Below are positions 10,248-21,658 of a stretch of 64,000 bases of DNA, piece after piece. The notes under the pieces are model-generated. The model had not been told where the DNA came from. It made no database searches and worked only from the letters and a program-made list of their open reading frames with translations. A program made the position numbers and the translations under genes. Source of the stretch: Ustulina deusta (Eukaryota; Ascomycota; Sordariomycetes; Xylariales; Xylariaceae); the NCBI GenBank assembly GCA_023159155.1, contig JAJNNX010000015.1, positions 620,001 to 684,000 on the forward strand, read 5' to 3'. Within the stretch, counting starts at the first letter, position 1, and every line of letters starts with the position of its first letter.

Positions 10248-11677
10248 CGCTGCATGTGGTTTTTGTGTGTAAAGTTTTAGTTTTTTTAGTTTCTCCCCCT
10301 TTGGTGTTTTTTTCTGCTGGTAGGTGTTCTGTCCGTAGGTAAGAGAAACAAACAATGATGCCGAGTTCATCTGAACGTGAGGGAAAATAGAAAACTACAG
10401 ACACAGCTCGGAATTTATCAATTGCACTGTCGCTGGTTCTTCTGTGGGCCTCACTTCATCAACGTCTCAACCCCCTGCCCGGCGGAGTGCTGTCAATATT
10501 TAAAGCGTTGCCTGTACAATGCATTTACTATGATATATGATATGTCCCGTACCCCTGCCGCGCGTTTTCATTTGTTTTGTTTCTAGCTTGTGGCTCGGTT
10601 GCAACTTGGAACAGTCTGCCTTGCCGAGGATACATGTGTATGTTGTTCGGCCAACTTCAAGGTTTAACCCAACTTCCCATATTAGCCTCTATTCCCGGTC
10701 TTCTTGTGAGGCTCTAGCTTACATAAAGCATAGTCTGTCTGCACTAGGTTAGGTTCTCCTGTCCTATTTGCTGCTAAAGCCGACAGAGCTGTGCTATTAT
10801 TCGACGATTTGGTACCCACCTGTTATTATTCATGGCTTCATCATACCACTTGTTGTCGAGTTGGCGGCCAGTACATTGCTGCAATGGGGAAGTACTTATG
10901 AAACGCAGTCCTTAAAACCCACCGCCTAACATATGTGACGCGATATACCGATATAGCATGGTAGTATACCTAGCCCTGCCGGTCACAATGTAACGTGTTC
11001 CTGCACTTACTTCTTGGTTGTTAGCCCAACGCGTTTCGCCATCGGCTGCCCACCCGTCATGATGGCAGTGCTTATATGGTCAACACTACTGGTAGGTACA
11101 TTCTCACAGGGACAGAACACCAAGTCTAGGTGGGGAGCACTACCACAGCAGGAGGAGCATATCGGTCACTCCTTATCACACCACATTAGTCTAGTCATGT
11201 TACATGTAGCCGTCCTCCTATTTGCCGATTCCCTTGCAGGATGCATTGGTTCCAGCACCCGGTCCTAGTCCAAATAGTACTGCAACGGTCGACGCTACAG
11301 CTACCTATTCCGGTCTATCTGCCACCTGAGTTCGCATCTGGATCGCTTCATTCTGGTGCGCTATCCCCCATTCCACCACCGGTAGGCACCTAGACCTGTC
11401 TATAGGTCGCTGTGCCTGCCAAGGTCTTCGCTGCGAGCCCGAGCGGTCAGCCATCCAAGTAACCGCCTCGATCAAGCTCCCCCCACCTATAGTACCACAT
11501 TATTAAGACGCATGCACATCTAAGCCGATTATTATTACCTGGAGCGATCGCCCTCAACCGAATCAACGGCTTTCATGGGAATACTGATAGTTGCAGCTCG
11601 GTCAAAAGCAAACAGAAGTTCCAGAAGCAGAAACACCACAAAAACTCAACCAAAAGACAACAACAACGACGACGACA
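10248..11677. other. Intergenic region, MIT gene / Nudix gene (divergent)
   Basis: These 1430 bases lie between two divergent genes. ORFs at 10377, 10537 and 11014 (69-84 aa) show no conserved features. The sequence just upstream of 11678 is rich in CAACAACGACGAC, typical of a fungal 5' leader. I see no RNA gene or transposon remnant. Confidence 0.5.
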
Positions 11678-12775
11678 ATGGGTCGCTCAACAGTAGGCAG
11701 GTCCTATTTGCCCATCGTCGAAAATGCAGACAAGTAAGCCCAGCCTCGCCTCCCACATCCTCTTCCCCTTTCGACGGCCGGGACATACAGTAGAGCTCAT
11801 GCGCACCCCCCTCAATCAAGCTTTCCCCATGGCCGCGATCCTTTAGAGATCTACTATCAGCTCATCTTGGCCGGCGACCCCCAGCCGCACGGCTACGTGC
11901 GGCCCGAGACGGTGGCCAAGATGCCGTGGACGTCTTCCTTCCAGATCTCGCACGAGCACCCGCGCACCGTGACGGTTCTGGATGCGTCTCAGGGGTCCGA
12001 CAGCGCCGCCGCCTTCACGGCCGCCTTCAAGGAGCTCGTGGACATCCTGATCGCCCAGGACACCTTCCGCCTGCTCTCCAAGAAGCACAGCGAGCCCTTC
12101 ACCGTCCTGTCCTGGCCCACGAGCCGGAGCGAGGGCGACACGCCCGCGGGCACCGTGACGATGGAGCGCTTCGCCGCCCCGCTTTTCGGCATCCTCCTGC
12201 AGGGCGCGCACATGGTCGCCTATGTGCGCTCGCGCGCCACCGAGGATGACTGTGGCGTGATATCGGGGCTCTGGATCCCGCGACGCGCCAAGCACCTCTT
12301 CAGCAGCCCGAACATGCTCGACTCCTCCGTGGCGGGGGGTATAGCGTCCGGGACGAGCGCGCTGGAGACCATCATCAAGGAGGCCGGCGAAGAGGCCGCC
12401 CTGCCGCCGGAGCTGGTGCGCACGAGGGTGCGGTCCACGGGCCTGCTGACGTACATCAGCTCGACGGACGCGATACACGGCTGGCTCGGCGAGTCGGGGC
12501 TCCTGTGTCCGGGCATCGTCTACATATACGACATGGAGTTGCCGGTCGACGTCATCCCGAAGCCCCACGACGGCGAGGTCGGGAGCTACAGCCTCATGAG
12601 CGTCGGGGATGTGCAGGCGGCGCTGCTGAACAACGAGTTCAAGCCCGATGCCGCCGTTGTCATCATCGATTTCCTGATCCGCCATGGTGTGATAACCGCC
12701 GACAACGAGCGGAATTTCGTCCGGATCAATGAGCACATACATCGCCGGCTGCCCTTCAGGGTCGCCGAGGGTTAA
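11678..12775 (+). CDS. Nudix hydrolase of the Tnr3-like (DUF4743 plus Nudix) class
   Basis: A 56-nt first exon (11678-11733, MGRSTVGRSYLPIVENAD) is joined to 11821-12775 across an 87-nt intron (AA|GTAAGC to ATCAAG|C), giving 336 aa. The junction creates NADNFPHGRDPLEIYYQ, the expected start of the DUF4743 domain. This is followed by HGYVRPETVAKMPW and, at the domain border, GLWIPRRAKH. The Nudix box is present in the variant form usual for this class, GGIASGTSALETIIKEAGEE, with K-E-A-G-E-E in place of R-E-x-x-E-E. Proteins of this class resemble the Nudix half of fission yeast Tnr3 and are proposed to act on thiamine diphosphate derivatives; that substrate is family knowledge, not seen here. 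GC-rich codon use makes long antisense ORFs in this gene. Confidence 0.88.
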
Positions 12776-13767
12776 AACAGACAGAGAAATGTTTTAGGTC
12801 TTGGCTCTGGAGGTTCTTGCTCACCTAGACAAGCTCCATCTAGTAGTGGGCGAGGAAGGCGAGAGGGAAGAGAGAAGAAAAAAAGGAGACAATGGGGAAT
12901 AGCATGCGGTGCTTGAGCGTTTTGCTCTGATTTTACTGAATGAAATTCGATGTGAATAAGAAAGAGACAGATATGTTTGATGTAAATATTACCGGTGTAG
13001 AGAGAGGCGAGAGCATCTTTATCATTGGCTTATATTTTTCCGAGGTTCAAGAATTTTACTGGCATTGATACATCCTAAATGATTCACGAGGCCATCGTTC
13101 TACACGTCTTATGCGTGTCTCTTATTATACGAAACCGTTTATTTACCGTGGGAAAGTTCCGAATCGACAGAAAGCCCCTAAAATCACTTGACATCACGAT
13201 ATTCACAAGGTTCCTTCAGTATCACTAGACTCAAAATTAAATACTCGTTTAACGCCTGCAATCAATTTTTCTATCTCCTATCATGGCAGCAACAGAGAAT
13301 CTAACGCCAGGTCGGCCTACGGAAAACCTATTGACACATGCTTCGGGTCCCATCGGCACGATCGGAAGTTCCCACGCCCGGCCTAGGAATCATCAGTGTA
13401 TTTGGTGCAGTTGGCAAACTAGTGGATGAGGATGGGTCGTCCTCGCATGTGTCTGTGTGTGGGTGTTTGGGTGTGTGATGTGCTGCAGTAGAATCAGCGT
13501 CAAGTCAAGTGCTGCTAATCTGCGCATGGGTAAGGGAAAATCGACAAATAACCGTAGGCAGGTCGCAAGGTTTTGTGCCGTTTACCAGAAGAAAACTTGT
13601 GAAGCTGGCGATCAGCAAAATATGGAAGGTACCGGGCGCCGCTGGTAAGGGCGATTTCAACGGAGACTATCGTGTGATGATTAGGTATTAAATACAAAAT
13701 GAACAATAGACTTTCAACTTACGGTTAAGTTTCCTAGGAGCAGAGAGTCAGGCCAGTGATTAGTATC
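12776..13767. other. Convergent intergenic region, Nudix / rsd1
   Basis: 992 bases between two 3' ends. The first part is AT-rich. ORFs of 60-63 aa around 13457-13706 have no recognisable features. A GTGTGTTT-rich patch occurs near 13450-13475. Confidence 0.45.
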
Positions 13768-15623
13768 TTAAAAAGCCTTGGTGCGAGAGAACAAACTGCT
13801 GTAGACTGCATCCACAACAGGCGCGGCGCTAATCATGCGGCCTCCAAAATAACGACCATTGAGACCCTTGATGGCATTCTCGCCTCCTTGGACTTTGTCG
13901 AACTTGAGATAGATGTCGCCCTGTGAATTGGGATCAAGAGAGATATGAACGACGTGGCCATATTTCTCTTCGGCTTCCTGTCTAACGTCATCCTCAAGAT
14001 CCTTGACCCACACTTCACCTTCTTCCCTATATTCTATGTTAGTTGAACCTTATCAAGACGATTCATTGGAATATAACGCACTCTGTGGGGTCAAACATAT
14101 TGTGCAGAACTACACAGCGACTTGCCATGTTTACCTTGACGGGAAGGGGTTTAGCCTCGGTCTTAGGTTTAACAATCGGCCCTTCATTCTGAGTACCGTT
14201 GGAAGGCTCATCTGTTCGTGCAAGTTTTCGCATAAGGGCATCACGACTATAATTGTTAAAATTTACACCAGCAACATCAGTGTCGTCCAAGGCACTAGCG
14301 CCCGTTGCCTTGTCGTTATCACGACCGCCGGCGCGATCGAAGCCAGAAGTTTGAGGACCTCGTCCACCAGCACCGGAGAAAGCAGAACCCTGATATGGTT
14401 GGTTTTGGCCTTGGAATCTCTGTAGGAGATTGGCAGTTGACTCAGGGGTGAACTTATCGTTTCCAAGACCAACACGAATTGGGCGACCGGCGAGGTCAAA
14501 TCCATTCATTTTCTCAAGTGCTTCCCGAGCTTGATCGGCATCGCGGAACCTATATAAGAGTCAGCATGGCAGAGCTAAAATGGTCAAGCTAGAAAGAGAG
14601 CATACTGTACGAATCCATAACCACGGCTACGGCCCGTGTCATCTTTCTGAAGTTGGACAAATTCGAGTTCGCCAAACGGCTCGAAGACATTCTGCAAGTC
14701 TTGTTCGGTGATGCTGAAGTGGATATTTCCTACATAGAGGCGGTGAAAGGGGACGGAGTTGCCGTGGCCGGAACCATCGGTATTGCGCACTTGGCGGTTT
14801 TTTTCAGCTTCCGTAAGTTGAACAATGACCGGAATACCTAATAGTTTTTGACCTGTGAGCTGAAGGGCTGCAGTGACAGAATCTTCGTTTTTGAATTCAA
14901 CATAGCCAACCCTATAAAATAGATAGTCAGTAGCATTCTAAGGAGAGGAAGAGGTCCAGTTACGCACCCTTTAGACCTTCCGCTAATACGGTCCTTGACG
15001 ATCTGGGCCTCATTAACAGGGCCAACTTTTTCGAAGAACTCCTTCAACTCCTTGGTGCGCAAGCGAGCTGCTAGTTGCTGGACGAATACGGTGCGGCGGT
15101 CGCGCTCGTCCTCGGTCAGCACGGGAGTGGCATCGCGCTTGGGCGTCCGCCCGTTGCGGTTCTTCTCTTCGTCTCTGCTTCGGTATTGGCCACGGTCTTC
15201 ACGGTCGCGGTGGTCATCCCTGGGACGGTAGTGCCGGCGCGGCGAACGAGAGCGCGAGCGGTCTCGGCCACCACGACCACTACGGTAGTAATCCCCATCG
15301 CCTCCTCTGTGACGGCGTGAGTGTCGGCGATCATCATCACGACTCCGGCTTCTGCGCCTACTCTTGTGGCTACCTGCATCACTTCGAGGAGTGGCTTCTC
15401 TGTCATCACCTCGGTCACGTCGACCACGGTCGCTGCTACGATCACGCCTTCTGGGACTACGGTCTCGTCGGGTACGGTCTGGGCTACGCTCGCGATCGCG
15501 ATCCCTACGGTCGCTTCGATCGGACTTCTCGCGGTCGGCTGAATCGCGGGGCTGGCTTTCCTTCACATCCTCATTTTTGCTGGCGGTAGCATCGAGCAGA
15601 GCCTCGACGTCGAGCGTGGCCAT
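13768..15623 (-). CDS. rsd1: RNA-splicing factor of the Rsd1 / RBM39 (CAPER) family
   Basis: Four exons (15623-14968, 14911-14606, 14549-14082, 14026-13768) with introns of 56, 56 and 55 nt give 562 aa. The N-terminus (about residues 25-160) is an RS/RD-rich domain. RRM1 has RNP2 [12 protein letters not shown] and, after the first junction, RNP1 KGVGYVEF. RRM2 has RLYVGNIHF and RGYGFVQF, the latter restored by the second splice. A linker rich in Gly and Asn follows, then a third RRM of the UHM type with R-x-F (GRYFGGRMI). The family order RS-RRM-RRM-UHM is complete. RBM39 proteins bridge U2AF/SF3B and other splicing factors through the UHM and also act as transcription coactivators. All three junctions are phase-consistent and restore RRM motifs, so the model is strong. 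Confidence 0.94.
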
Positions 15624-17257
15624 TTTAGGCGTCTGGGGTTCAAAGAAAATATGCTGACCTGGAGCTGGGGAGTGGGGGTGGTTAGACTGTCTTTGCTGTT
15701 CGGGGGGACTCTTAACAGATGAAGAGAGAGTAAAAGGATGACTTGGTGGGCAGATAAGAGAGTCAGATGGTCGATTGCTCTGACTAAAGCAAGGTCGCCG
15801 AGTCAGGATTGGGAAGGCAGCGGAAGGCAGAGTCACAGTATGGAAAGTGGCGGGTGAGTGGGTCGGCAATAAAAGGCTAGCCCGGAGTTTCCTCGGACAG
15901 GCTTTCGCCAATACAGTAAGGTTAACTATTATGCACGGTCCACGTCGTATAGACTGAATAAGACTTCAAAACGCATTACCATAATACACCAGAAAATGAC
16001 TGGTTTCATTCTTCATGTATGCATTGATTCAGGGCTTAGCAAGTAGTAATCCATTGCGATACCTGATTAGGAAAGCTGAGCATCTTTATAGTTTAACCGT
16101 AATAACAGAAATTCTTTCATATCAATGGCGTCCGTTTAGGTTCAGAATTCATGGAAGTGTGATCGCTCCAACTTTTGTTCTTTGTTAATCGGCGCAGTGG
16201 CTAGGCGGTCAAAACGTGAATTCCTTGATTTGCAGGCAGTTCACTTTATAACGTCATCTTTCCCTGCAATGGACGCATCTGACGTCATTGCAGAAGCAGA
16301 AGTTGAACGTGTGCTCCAAGAGGAATTATATAAGCATGGGAGGAGCTGAATATCAGCGAAACGAAGCCACCAAAGCATAACAGTCAATATGTCAAATACA
16401 AAATGGACAGCTGATTATACCATAACTTTAATTCCAATAGTAATATATATGTGACTTTGATATGATACATGAGCTGTTGTGGTGAAAGGTAACAGATGGT
16501 TTGGGGGACTACATTCTCAGATCCCAAACCCCTCCAGTCTTGGAGGCTTCCATACCAACTCTTCATCACTTGTGCGCAATAAAACTCCTGCTACTCAGAA
16601 AGAAAGCTTGTATCCCCCTATAGACTTTTATAGACCTTTGCTATTGTTCTTAGAACAAATGAATATTTTTATTTTTCTAAAAAGACGTAACTTCTCGTTC
16701 ACAGTATCAATATTCTAGGTGGGTGTAAAATGAGGTAGAAGATCGCACGTCGAAAGGCTCCTTCACATCTCCTTATCGGCACCACGAATGTAGTGTAATC
16801 ACTACCAGCCAGCCGCGTAATTGGAAACAGGTCCTAATAAAAACTGGTAGCCCGGGTACAAGCTTTGTGTATATTTCTTGCCTTGACTATCAGACGGGAC
16901 CATTCTGCCAACCGCTTCCCTCTGCACAAATGATGCTTAAAAGCGGCGATTGCGAGCCCTACAAAAATGGTACAACACGGCGGACTTGACAAGAGATAGA
17001 TTTATACCAGTGCCCTCAACCAATACTTTTTCATCGAGAAATTTATTGATACTGGTCCTCCAGCATTCCTAGACTATGTAATTGAGAAATTAACATTAAT
17101 TATAAGATTGATGTAAGCTGAGTGTGTTTTTCAGTTTCTATCAACTGATGAATGCTGCTCCTGAGAGTTCATGAATACCCATTTTTACTACCGCAATGCC
17201 CTAGGTTATGTGTACAAGAACACCATCACATCATAAATCCTGTCGTCAGTAACACCA
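15624..17257. other. Intergenic region upstream of rsd1 and downstream of scs7
   Basis: 1634 bases, with 15624 to about 16300 being the probable rsd1 promoter and leader (CT-rich near 15640-15900). A perfect CRE-type TGACGTCA lies at 16280-16287, flanked by a TGCAATG/CATTGCA inverted repeat (about 16265-16291). The section 16400-17250 is AT-rich and holds only short ORFs without features. Confidence 0.5.
16280..16287. promoter_or_regulatory. CRE-type TGACGTCA palindrome
   Basis: A perfect 8-bp ATF/CREB consensus site lies 657 bases upstream of the rsd1 start codon. Fungal bZIP factors of the Atf1 type bind this sequence. A single 8-mer is expected about once per 65 kb by chance, so its function is uncertain. 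Confidence 0.35.
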
Positions 17258-18447
17258 TTATTTTGTCTTAGCCACTGTAGGCAACTCAGTGTTGAAGACG
17301 CGATCCCAGAACGCGCTCGTGACCCCGAAACCCAATTCGTAGTCCAGGAAGTGGTGGGCAAGGTGGTACTTCTTGAGGCCCTTATACCATAGTGGAAGGT
17401 TCTGGTGATGAAGGAAGTAATGTGTCAGATCATACATCACGTAACCGAAAATTCCGCCACAGTAGACGGCCGTCCCAAGATGCCAGTTGAAGGAGAACAG
17501 CGTGTGCGCCAACTTCCAGAAAGGCGTCGCGAGGACCAAAAAGAGAGTAGGCGGCATGACCAAACGATACTTATCCATAGGCAGGTAGTGATGAATGCCA
17601 TGGAGCAGGAAGTGCATTGTAAGGCCAACCCTGTTGTCGGGAAGATAACTGTGGTGAGGGATTTTAGTACTGAGTTGCCAAATCTACAAGAGAGCGGAGG
17701 GGTAACGTACTAGTCAAGGTGAAATAAGCATCGGTGCAAGATATACTCTACCAGAGTCCATACGAAGAGGCCCAGCAGCCAGCTAGCAGCAAGAGCACCA
17801 TAATTTTCAAAGCCCTGCGCTGCCAGGTAGGTTCCGTATGCATCCACCGGCAGCCACAACAAAGGAACTACCCACCAGGGGGTCAAACTGAAAGGCTCGA
17901 GGAAGTTCCCAAATAGTGGTGCGGATGCGCCCCCCTTGTAGTGCCTTGGTCGATGGACTTGATCGAGGTAGAACTCCTTGCTAAATCCACCATTCCATAC
18001 TTGCATCAACAAAGGCTTGTTCAAGTCGAGGAACTTATGCGTCTTATAATCTTGGTTCAAGTCCGTGTCCTTGCTCAGATCCTCCTCACAGGACATACCA
18101 GTTCGGGGGTGGATCGTGGGCGTGACTTTCTCGTTGATCTGCGAGTCGACGGTATTCTTCTGATCTTGTGTCTTAGGTGCAAGCTTCTCGCTCACAAGAA
18201 ATGCGACGAGGGAGTCGTCTAGGACTTCGTAGGCAGCATCAGAGTGAGCATGCGAGTCCTCGTCCTTGAGGATTTCGCCGACATCCTTTCCAGCATAATC
18301 AAGGATCAGGTCAGCACCACCGGGATGAGCATCGAGGAAGTCAGTCACATCGTAGACTTTGGTGCCGATGGTGACATAGCAGGACTTGGCCGAGTTGTGC
18401 GACTCGACCTCCGACAGAGTCAAGGTTGGAAGAGTTCGCCCTGGCAT
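17258..18447 (-). CDS. scs7: Sphingolipid alpha (C2)-hydroxylase, Scs7/FA2H family
   Basis: Exons 18447-17711 and 17648-17258 (62-nt intron, GTACGT to CCACAG) give 375 aa. Residues about 8-80 are a cytochrome b5 domain with heme ligand motif DAHPGGADLIL. After a linker comes a membrane hydroxylase with the clustered histidines of the family: EYILHRCLFHLD, then across the splice YYLPDNRVGLTMHFLLHGIHH, then HYFLHH and YHLAHHFLDYE. Membrane segments lie between these (SLTPWWVVPLLWLPV, ASWLLGLFVWTLV, PPTLFLVLATPFW). The enzyme uses O2 and electrons from the b5 domain to hydroxylate the very-long-chain fatty acid of ceramide at C2 in the ER. The histidines form the di-metal site. Length and domain order match yeast Scs7. 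All catalytic histidine clusters are present. Confidence 0.95.
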
Positions 18448-19435
18448 GGTGCCTCGTTATCGACGCAATACGAACAAGCGGGATCCGAGCAGTCAAGCGC
18501 GATGCAAAGCCAACTGAAAAAAGAGAGCGTAATTGAGGAGTGCCTAGGTAGAACCAAGGGAAGGTGGGCGGACAATATAAGAGAATGTGGTCAATCTGGA
18601 AATTGAAGCTGATAAAGGAGGGACACGATCGCATAAAGCGGTATCCCAGGCAATTTTGTCAGGGGTCTCGAAAAGTTAAATTAATGGTCAGTCCAGCTGT
18701 AGGCACTGTCCCACAGTGGACATCCGCGCACTCCGCAGGCAGCAGACGCGATCGACCCACAGAAGCGCCACTGAACAGTCACGGCCTGACAGTGGCGTTA
18801 CAGCTACGGCTATCGTATGATCCCGGTAATGTGGTAACCGGTGTTAGGCAGCACTGAAAAGGGAGCAAACAAGCTTCGGGTTTTGCATTCGCCCCTGAAT
18901 CTTGAATACCCCGGTACTTGCCTAAGTACCTATGTACCTATTCCCTACTCCCGGGAGCCCGGGAGCCCGGCCAAACTTGTCAAACTGCTGTTGTCAAATC
19001 CAACACTAACTACATATAGATGGGTGGCACGGTGCACATATGATGAAAAAAATCCTAACTTAGGTATCTAGGTATTCTCTCAGCTGAAGGCTCAGGAGAA
19101 ATCTTTAGTACATACAGCCCGAGTAGTGCACAATCAATTTGCGTGCCTGTAATGATTTGCGACATGATCCAATGAGTGAGGAAGAATACACCTCTTGATA
19201 TTTATAATACACTAATTCCTCTCTCGCAATAGGTAGCTTGAAGCACTACCGGGTATATGCGAACCGAACCAGGCCCACCGTTCAATGAAACCCCGTAACT
19301 CCACGCCATGCAATAAACAAAGACGATAACCCATAGCCCTGGAGCCTAGGTAGCGTCATACTTAAGCCTGCAATCCCTCAGGTAGCCTTGTCGTATCTAC
19401 CCTGGAATGTCATGTCTTCTTTGCAGTGCAAAAGC
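18448..19435. other. Intergenic region, scs7 promoter / ima1 3' side
   Basis: 988 bases. Short repeats of the GGTACC/TACCTA type occur at 18912-18940 and 19058-19078. A perfect GC-rich patch, CCCGGGAGCCCGGGAGCCCGG, at 18951-18971 consists of overlapping 9-bp units. ORFs here have no recognisable content. Confidence 0.45.
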
Positions 19436-21658
19436 TTACGCAAAGATGTGTAACATGTGATGCAAAATGATACCTCCAAACAGAGTATTCCCATACACCC
19501 CTGATGATGCCGATATTGCACTTCCTGACCATATATTCCACATAAAGAGCATAATAACTATGGCCTGGGCCACTGCCAAGTTGACAAAAGATGGCGTGAG
19601 GACTGATGGTCTTGTGCCTCCACGAATTTGATGGTCAACTTCTAGGTCAGCCACCAATCTAACCGACACCATGAGACAGACACAAATAGAGGCTAGAGCC
19701 ACGCTTCGCCCATAGTGCTCCTGGGAATCTAACGCAAAGATCCAGCCGCACAAAGCGGCGAGGAGGGCTGCCAGCTCAGCAGCACGCGTCATGGTACGGT
19801 TCGGAATCGTAGCATCACCCTTGACACCCGATGTGCCGCTCTTCCATGTATATGGTCTCCTCTTCCCTTCTGGACTCGGGCTGATGTTAAATGAATTCGC
19901 AAACATGCTGGATAGACCGTCTCGCGGGTCATCTTTTGGCTGTGGGGCGAAAAATTTGGGCGGCGCGAAATTCAACGGAGCAGAACTTTCCCGAGGTCTA
20001 CTCCCAAGATCAATGAGCGGTCGTCCTGTTGACTGGAAGAAAGCTTCCTTTTTCTCTTTCGGGGTCTCTCGAATAATGGGGCGCATAGGGGGGTTTCGCA
20101 ACCTCTGAGCTGGGTTGGTAGGGGCCGGTGGTACTTTATACCATATCGGACCCGGTTTCGGTTCAATCGGCGCGTCGGTAAACCTTGGGTTGGGATTTTT
20201 AACCTTATAAGGATTATAAGAGCTGAATGCGCGGTGTTGGGAAGCAGACGGAGACCAGTCCATCTCATCATCATCTTGTGTTATGTGAGGCTCCTCCTCG
20301 GGGAGTTTCATGATTCCATTAATTGCCTGAGAGATGGGTGTCTCTGGACTCCTATATGCCCTCTCACCGTGGGGAGTGGATGAATGTAGTATTTCATCGA
20401 GGACATTGCCAAGATCATCAGAGTCCTTTGCCGCGGATCTTCCATCAGAGCCGACGCGCGAAGCAGCAGTCAGCTCCACTGGCTGCCGGAAAAGGGGAAA
20501 AGTGTCCGTGTGAATCGATTTCTTAGCTGTCAAGTAAACCTATGCCAATTTAGCCGACCGAATATCCCTCACAACACCTCAATAACTTACATGAACCATG
20601 AGTAAGGGTATTACAAGTTGAGCGCCGAGTTGGGCTGTCGCGGGGAGCCCTTGGGATCTGCTGTATTGTGCAATGGAGAGCGCGATAAATCGCACGAGTA
20701 GAACTAGCAATTGATACGTATACCACTGTCTAAAGCCAAGGATATGGGCAGTGAAGCCTCGGATGCTCTGCTTAAAGCGTGGGTTCCATGGAAATGAGCA
20801 CACCCCAAGATTTATTGCCCACTGCATCAGCCGATCTGTGTATGGTAACGTTGAAGCACTCATGCGATGAAACCTAGCCAAAGTCGCAGAGATCCAGTGA
20901 CCATCCCATGCTGTGGGCGCATACAATTCGGTGAGAAGGAGGGAAACGACGGCCAGATGCCACGCAGCTTGGAGTACAAAGCCAGCATGCCAGCTTGACT
21001 TGCCCAAAAAGTCGACAAGATCCAATGGACCGCGTCTGTTTACTGCCGTACGCTGCAACCGCGTGCGCTCCATCATGCGCCTGAGATAGTCGGTTTGCGC
21101 TGTGTAGCTCGCGTTATGCAGTTTTTTATTGACTTTTGGTAAACACTCCTCACAAACTTGGGGATACCGTTTCTCAAGGTCCTTCCTGAGTGCCCAATAT
21201 TTGCGCTCCCTCACCCTATTTTCGGCGCTCGTGGGGTCATCGGGCCACTCGAAATGCGCAAGAGAGCGGCTCAAGATGTGTTGGTTTCGAAGGCAAGTTG
21301 CGCAGAAAACGGAATCGTCTGCTACACTTCCAGCTGCAGGGTCTAACGGCGACGGCGATCGCGGCGGCGACCGAGAGGAGAAGAATCCAGGGATCGCATA
21401 TTGAACATGGCTGTGGTTGGGGCTTTCGGCTATAGCAGGCGGATCTGTAATCTCACCATTCTACACTTTTCGTCAGCAATCTTCGCATATCACGGCGCAA
21501 CAGATGCACCGAGTCATAGGTGGTTTTTTTACCTGGTCTAACCAGTTGGTCGCATCGCAGTTCGAGCAGTCGAATGATTTCTGAGCTTCAAACCGAATCT
21601 TTGACCTCTGTCCACAGTAGAAACATCGCAAAAATCTCCTGGACCGAAGTGTCCGCAT
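19436..21658 (-). CDS. ima1: Inner nuclear membrane protein Ima1 (Samp1/TMEM201 family)
   Basis: Exons 21658-21533, 21460-20591 and 20539-19436 (introns of 72 and 51 nt, both phase 0) give 699 aa. The N-terminus is the Ima1 domain with paired Cys motifs: RCFYCGQRSK, FDCSNCDATNWLDQ joined to NGEITDPPA, then FCATCLRNQHILSRSLAHF and VCEECLPKVNKKL. It is followed by hydrophobic segments (QAAWHLAVVSLLLTELY, YQLLVLLVRFIALSIAQY, LGAQLVIPLLMVHVYL), a long disordered Pro/Ser-rich nucleoplasmic-type region in exon 3, and three C-terminal membrane segments (ELAALLAALCGWIFAL, SVALASICVCLMVSV, VNLAVAQAIVIMLFMW). Ima1/Samp1 links heterochromatin or the LINC complex to the inner nuclear membrane. Both introns are 3n long but carry in-frame stops, so they must be removed. 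Confidence 0.88.

Noticed and set aside
11843..12742. 299-aa antisense ORF over the Nudix gene
   Set aside because: It mirrors the GC-rich third positions of the real gene. The product is a low-complexity Arg/Gly/His/Ala-rich sequence without motifs, while the sense strand has a complete Nudix box and spliced start.
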